This document shows, in pieces, positions 12,770 to 15,144 of a stretch of DNA of 15,144 bases (position 1 is the first letter of the stretch; each line of letters opens with the position of its first letter). This DNA comes from an uncultured Flavobacteriales bacterium. GTDB taxonomy: Bacteria; Bacteroidota; Bacteroidia; Flavobacteriales; Crocinitomicaceae. The notes under the pieces are model-generated. The model had not been told where the DNA came from. It worked only from the letters and a program-made list of their open reading frames with translations, and ran no database searches. The translations under genes were made by a program, and so were the position numbers. The stretch covers positions 1 to 15,144 of the forward strand of contig CAMLET010000014.1 of the NCBI GenBank assembly GCA_946479125.1, read 5' to 3'.

Positions 12770-12798
12770 TTTTAAATTTTCAATTAGTTTTAACTTTG
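12770..12798 (+). promoter_or_regulatory. Bacteroidota-type promoter candidate for the carbonic-anhydrase-like gene
   Basis: TAACTTTG at 12791-12798 is a perfect match to the -7 consensus TAnnTTTG. A TTTT/TTTA block at 12770-12773 lies at roughly the right distance for a weak -33 box. The ATG follows 14 bp after the -7 box, so the leader would be very short. Confidence 0.45.
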
Positions 12799-12812
12799 TT
12801 TAAAACTCAAGT

Positions 12813-13346
12813 ATGGCCTTAATTAAATCTTGTAAAGGAATTGAACCGCAATTTGGTGACGACGTTTATCTAGCCGAAAACGCAACGGTTGTTGGTGACG
12901 TAATCATGGGCGACAGATGTTCTGTTTGGTTCAATGCTGTTATTCGTGGTGATGTGAATTCCATTCGCATGGGAAATCAGGTGAATGTACAAGATGGAGC
13001 CGTAATTCATTGCACTTATTCCAATCCAGCTGCCGGACAACCAGGAACAAAAACTGTTCTTGGAAACAATGTTTCTATTGGTCACAACGCTTTGGTACAC
13101 GGATGCACCGTTGAAGACAATGTCCTTATCGGAATGGGATCGATTGTAATGGATAACTGCTACATTGAATCGAATTGCATTATTGCAGCTGGAGCTGTTT
13201 TATTGGAAGGCACGCGAGTAGAATCCTGGAGTGTTTACGCCGGAGTTCCAGCCAAAAAAGTCAAAACCCTTTCTCCTGAGTTGTTTGAAGGAGAAGTACT
13301 GCGCATTGCGAATAATTATGTGATGTATTCGGGATGGTTTAAATAA
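12813..13346 (+). CDS. Gamma-class carbonic-anhydrase-like hexapeptide-repeat protein
   Basis: A 177-residue left-handed beta-helix protein of the YrdA/PaaY/Cam-like group. Hexapeptide turns run from about 20 to 150 (VVGDVIMGDRCSVWFNAVIRGD, then VNVQDGAVIHC, SIGHNALVHGCTVEDNVLIGMG, IIAAGAVLLEG, YAGVPAKKVK), followed by a C-terminal helix. The three histidines that bind the metal between subunits are in place: H66 (AVIHC), H91 (SIGHN) and H96 (LVHGC). R45 and D47 (IRGD) match the conserved pair of the family. The protein is a trimer in its relatives; CO2 hydration activity varies among members, so activity here is not certain. The gene stands alone, with its own promoter candidate and terminator. 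Confidence 0.9.
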   Translation: MALIKSCKGIEPQFGDDVYLAENATVVGDVIMGDRCSVWFNAVIRGDVNSIRMGNQVNVQDGAVIHCTYSNPAAGQPGTKTVLGNNVSIGHNALVHGCTVEDNVLIGMGSIVMDNCYIESNCIIAAGAVLLEGTRVESWSVYAGVPAKKVKTLSPELFEGEVLRIANNYVMYSGWFK

Positions 13347-13361
13347 TCCGTAAGCGGATTA
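13344..13361 (+). terminator. Hairpin overlapping the stop codon of the carbonic-anhydrase-like gene
   Basis: TAATCCG (13344-13350) pairs with CGGATTA (13355-13361) around the TAAG loop. The first three bases are the stop codon. A TTAATTACT tail follows. The stem is short but GC-containing, so it is a plausible weak terminator for either strand. Confidence 0.5.
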
Positions 13362-13390
13362 TTAATTACTAATGACTAGTTACTAATTAC
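13362..13390. repeat. Low-complexity TTACTAAT direct repeat
   Basis: The stretch reads TTAATTACTAATGACTAG and then TTACTAATTAC, with TTACTAAT twice and a central ACTAGT palindrome. It lies between convergent gene ends. Its function, if any, is unknown. Confidence 0.4.
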
Positions 13391-13425
13391 AAAATCAAGG
13401 CTACGTAACTTATTCACTACATGTT

Positions 13426-13761
13426 TTAACCGTACAATCCAGGATTCTGATCATACGACGTAGGAAGATATAAAAGAAGAAGTATAACCATCACAACCAA
13501 CATGGTTATTGGGACCCAGAGTCCATATTTACTTGGGAATCGAAGGAATACAGGAACTAAAACCGATGAACCAATTAAAAAAACAATATCGCTAGTAATC
13601 TTAGTATATTCACTAGCGGCGATACCATATTTACTTGTAGTAAAATACAAAACACCTTCAAGCACAGAAACCCAGTACTCGTTATTCCAAATAAATCCAA
13701 AAAGTCCAAGCGCAATGTAGATTGCAACCCAAGCTATTCTGTATTTGATTGATTTTTCCAC
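13426..13761 (-). CDS. Small membrane protein of unknown function
   Basis: I do not recognise this 111-residue protein. It has clear hydrophobic segments at about 8-24 (RIAWVAIYIALGLFGFI), 57-76 (SDIVFLIGSSVLVPVFL) and 81-100 (LWVPITMLVVMVILLLL), plus an amphipathic stretch at 31-45, so three membrane helices are likely. The tail PTSYDQNPGLYG is polar. It begins 8 bp after the stop of the gene at 13770, so the two are probably co-transcribed and may act together at the envelope. Confidence 0.6.
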   Translation of the reverse strand: MEKSIKYRIAWVAIYIALGLFGFIWNNEYWVSVLEGVLYFTTSKYGIAASEYTKITSDIVFLIGSSVLVPVFLRFPSKYGLWVPITMLVVMVILLLLYLPTSYDQNPGLYG

Positions 13762-13769
13762 AAATAGCT

Positions 13770-14171
13770 TTATCTATAATCTGATTCGTAAACCGTCAAA
13801 ACCATCATTGATAAATTGGGCGCATTTCCCGAAATAATTTGCAATGTATAACTGTGATCTTCCATTTTTATAATTGTAAACAGAAAGGAATCAATGTCAA
13901 TTTCAGTATTTTCTATAACAAAGCGAGGAATCAGTTTATAAGAACAATCATCAACCCAAACTACATCGTACTTGGATGAAACACCGTTAATTGTTTCCGT
14001 TTGTAGATTTTCGGTACGATCAATTGTCATTACTAAACCGTCAGCGGCCATTACTTCAAACTTACCAGTACGGAATTTAGAGCAAGTCAATTTCGTTTGC
14101 CCGAACAGATTATTCGAAGCTACTGAAAGAAGTAGCAGAATTAAAAATCGCATCTGTTTAGGTGTTTTCAT
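13770..14171 (-). CDS. Small secreted protein with conserved cysteines (family often mislabelled topoisomerase IV)
   Basis: A 133-residue exported protein. Starting at the ATG at 14171 gives a normal signal peptide (MKTPKQMRFLILLLLSV, then NNLFG|Q); an upstream ATG at 14198 would put nine extra residues before it. The mature part starts LTCSKFRTGKFEV and contains VVWVDDCSYKLIPR. This C..F+TG.F ... VxWxxDCxYxL pattern is that of small Flavobacteriia proteins that databases often call DNA topoisomerase IV by mistake; no such activity is possible at this size. The two cysteines could form a disulfide. The function is unknown, probably periplasmic. Confidence 0.65.
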   Translation of the reverse strand: MKTPKQMRFLILLLLSVASNNLFGQTKLTCSKFRTGKFEVMAADGLVMTIDRTENLQTETINGVSSKYDVVWVDDCSYKLIPRFVIENTEIDIDSFLFTIIKMEDHSYTLQIISGNAPNLSMMVLTVYESDYR

Positions 14172-14261
14172 TTCATTGCTAATGATAATTAAAATCAATC
14201 AAAAGTAACGATAAACCATTGGCAAACTTCTTTTCAATTGATTACAAATCGCAACTTTAAG

Positions 14262-14277
14262 TGATGAGCATCATGCT
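14262..14277. promoter_or_regulatory. Overlapping palindromes TGATG-AG-CATCA and AGCATCATGCT
   Basis: Two overlapping dyads occupy 14262-14277, between the divergent genes starting at 14171 and 14310. The location suits an operator for either gene. No family of regulator is suggested by the motif. Confidence 0.3.
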
Positions 14278-14309
14278 AATCTCTAATTTTTAACTTCAAA
14301 TTATTTAAT

Positions 14310-14786
14310 ATGGCTATTCTTGAAAACTTCAAAAATCATCTGGAACTGATTGGTAAAGACACAACTCTTCTAGGTGCAGCAATTATTGTTCTCTTTGTTG
14401 AGAATGTTTACCAACGTTCCTACGGCGAATCACTTATCAATAACGAGAAATTTGATTATAACCAACTACTTCATTTCAAATTTCTATTTGGGCTAATTAT
14501 TTTTCTTTTCGCCTGTAAGCTTCCATTCCTCCTCTTTAATTTGATCATAAATCAATTTACACCTTTATATAAGCTAGGTTTCTTCACTTCCTACAAGGTT
14601 GGTTTTGGGTGTTTTATACTTTCTATGCTACTTTTCTATCACGCATGGAACACGGATAACTCCAACGCTTTTCTTAAAGCATTACCTGAAAATGGTTACA
14701 AAGCCGTTACAGTCTTGATAGCCTTGTTATGTCTTTTCTTTGCTGCAATTTGTGACTGGTCTGGTGAAGAAAAGAAATCGGAATAG
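14310..14786 (+). CDS. Four-helix membrane protein of unknown function
   Basis: I do not recognise this 158-residue protein. Hydrophobic segments lie at about 18-32 (TTLLGAAIIVLFVENV), 56-82 (a long FKFLFGLIIFLFACKLPFLL stretch), 97-113 (GFGCFILSMLLFYHAW) and 131-149 (VTVLIALLCLFFAAICDW), so four membrane helices are likely, with a charged tail GEEKKSE in the cytoplasm. The start ATG has a normal AT-rich leader and the first 15 residues are soluble. A strong terminator follows the stop, so the gene is probably transcribed alone. Confidence 0.65.
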   Translation: MAILENFKNHLELIGKDTTLLGAAIIVLFVENVYQRSYGESLINNEKFDYNQLLHFKFLFGLIIFLFACKLPFLLFNLIINQFTPLYKLGFFTSYKVGFGCFILSMLLFYHAWNTDNSNAFLKALPENGYKAVTVLIALLCLFFAAICDWSGEEKKSE

Positions 14787-14794
14787 AATACTAA

Positions 14795-14815
14795 AGGCGT
14801 CCAGATAGGACGCCT
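14795..14815 (+). terminator. Intrinsic terminator after the four-helix membrane protein
   Basis: AGGCGTCC (14795-14802) pairs perfectly with GGACGCCT (14808-14815) around the AGATA loop. The stem is GC-rich in an AT-rich setting and begins 8 bp after the stop. A modest T-run (AACTTTTGATTTT) follows a little downstream. Confidence 0.7.
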
Positions 14816-14849
14816 CAAAGTAACTTTTGATTTTAGGTGGTGGTATTTT

Positions 14850-15005
14850 ATGTCTTTAATTCAAAAAAATCAAACGTTCACAAACTCCAAATCTGTAATT
14901 TTGGAATTAGCATTAAAAGAAAAAGGAAATGATGCGTTGAATGGCTTATTCGCGTTAGTTTCATGTCTTTTCTCAGTAGTTAATGTGGTAAATGAGAAAA
15001 GGTAA
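14850..15005 (+). CDS. Possible 51-residue small protein
   Basis: An ATG-to-TAA frame encodes 51 residues: a polar N-terminus (MSLIQKNQTFTNSKS), a short charged helix (ELALKEKGNDAL) and a hydrophobic stretch at about 31-48 (GLFALVSCLFSVVNVV), ending NEKR. It could be a single-span membrane peptide. AGGTGG lies 9 bp upstream of the ATG. No family is recognised, and a chance frame in AT-rich DNA is quite possible. It precedes the haemoglobin gene by 49 bp on the same strand. Confidence 0.3.
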   Translation: MSLIQKNQTFTNSKSVILELALKEKGNDALNGLFALVSCLFSVVNVVNEKR

Positions 15006-15054
15006 ACTTGGTAACAACATTTTTTTCGAAATTATTTCTCAGAAAGAGCAAATC

Positions 15055-15144
15055 ATGAAAAAAGACATCACAACAAAAGATGATATCACACTGTTAGTCA
15101 ATACGTTTTACACTGAAGTATTGAAAAATATAAAAATTGGATTT
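15055..15144 (+). CDS. Group III truncated haemoglobin, N-terminus only
   Basis: Thirty codons run to the window end. The translation begins MKKDITTKDDITLLVNTFY and continues TEVLKNIKIGF, which fits the N-terminus of group III truncated haemoglobins (MKKDI..REDI.LLV..FY..V). These small 2-on-2 globins bind O2 or NO and are tied to microaerobic or nitrosative-stress physiology in other bacteria. The haem-binding histidine lies outside the window, so the call rests on the first helix alone. The leader AGAAAGAGCAAATC is A-rich, as is usual in Bacteroidota. Confidence 0.65.
   Translation, partial: MKKDITTKDDITLLVNTFYTEVLKNIKIGF

Noticed and set aside
13770..14171. DNA topoisomerase IV
   Set aside because: At 133 residues with a signal peptide it cannot be a topoisomerase; that label is a known kind of database error for this family.

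Overview
The window looks like chromosomal DNA of an AT-rich member of the Bacteroidota, most likely order Flavobacteriales and perhaps close to Crocinitomicaceae/Fluviicola. Evidence for this is a C-terminal type IX secretion (T9SS) sorting domain, a DUF4290 protein, the peroxiredoxin/thioredoxin/DUF6952 trio, promoter-like sequences of the Bacteroidota TTG-N19-TAnnTTTG kind, and very small A-rich leaders in place of strong Shine-Dalgarno sites. The genus is inference; the phylum is well supported. I see no rRNA, tRNA, transposase, integrase or CRISPR array.

Region 1 (1-5212, all minus strand) is mainly an export region. It holds the N-terminal 652 codons of a large secreted NIDO/Ig-like adhesin-type protein, a DUF4290 protein upstream of it, and a 756-residue CotH-kinase-like/lamin-tail protein with a T9SS sorting tail. 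A perfect 27-bp hairpin beside a GC-only palindrome separates the CotH gene from the DUF4290 gene.

Region 2 (5213-8720) is mixed. A four-helix-bundle (23S IVP-type) gene is bracketed by GTTCAAAA..GATCAAA inverted repeats and a 9-bp tandem repeat. It is followed by a small three-helix membrane protein, a glycine-rich collagen-like lipoprotein on the opposite strand, and a secreted protein of unknown function that carries an internal duplication.

Region 3 (8721-11530) is a coherent peroxide-defence locus. OxyR, with both redox cysteines at the classical spacing, is divergent from dps. Downstream of dps on the same strand come a typical 2-Cys peroxiredoxin, a thioredoxin-like protein with an unusual CGNC site, and the small protein DUF6952. 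The likely logic is H2O2 sensing (OxyR), iron sequestration and DNA protection (Dps), peroxide reduction (peroxiredoxin) and electron supply (thioredoxin-like protein), with DUF6952 an uncharacterised partner translationally coupled to the thioredoxin.

Region 4 (11531-15144) starts with a gene-poor stretch holding a short palindromic repeat that also occurs, inside another repeat, next to dps. An orphan NarL-type response regulator, a gamma-class carbonic-anhydrase-like protein, a two-gene minus-strand unit of small envelope proteins, a four-helix membrane protein and a possible 51-residue ORF follow. The window ends with the first 30 codons of a probable group III truncated haemoglobin.

The most unusual material lies between genes: at least four kinds of palindromic or inverted repeats, one of which appears to be inserted into another.
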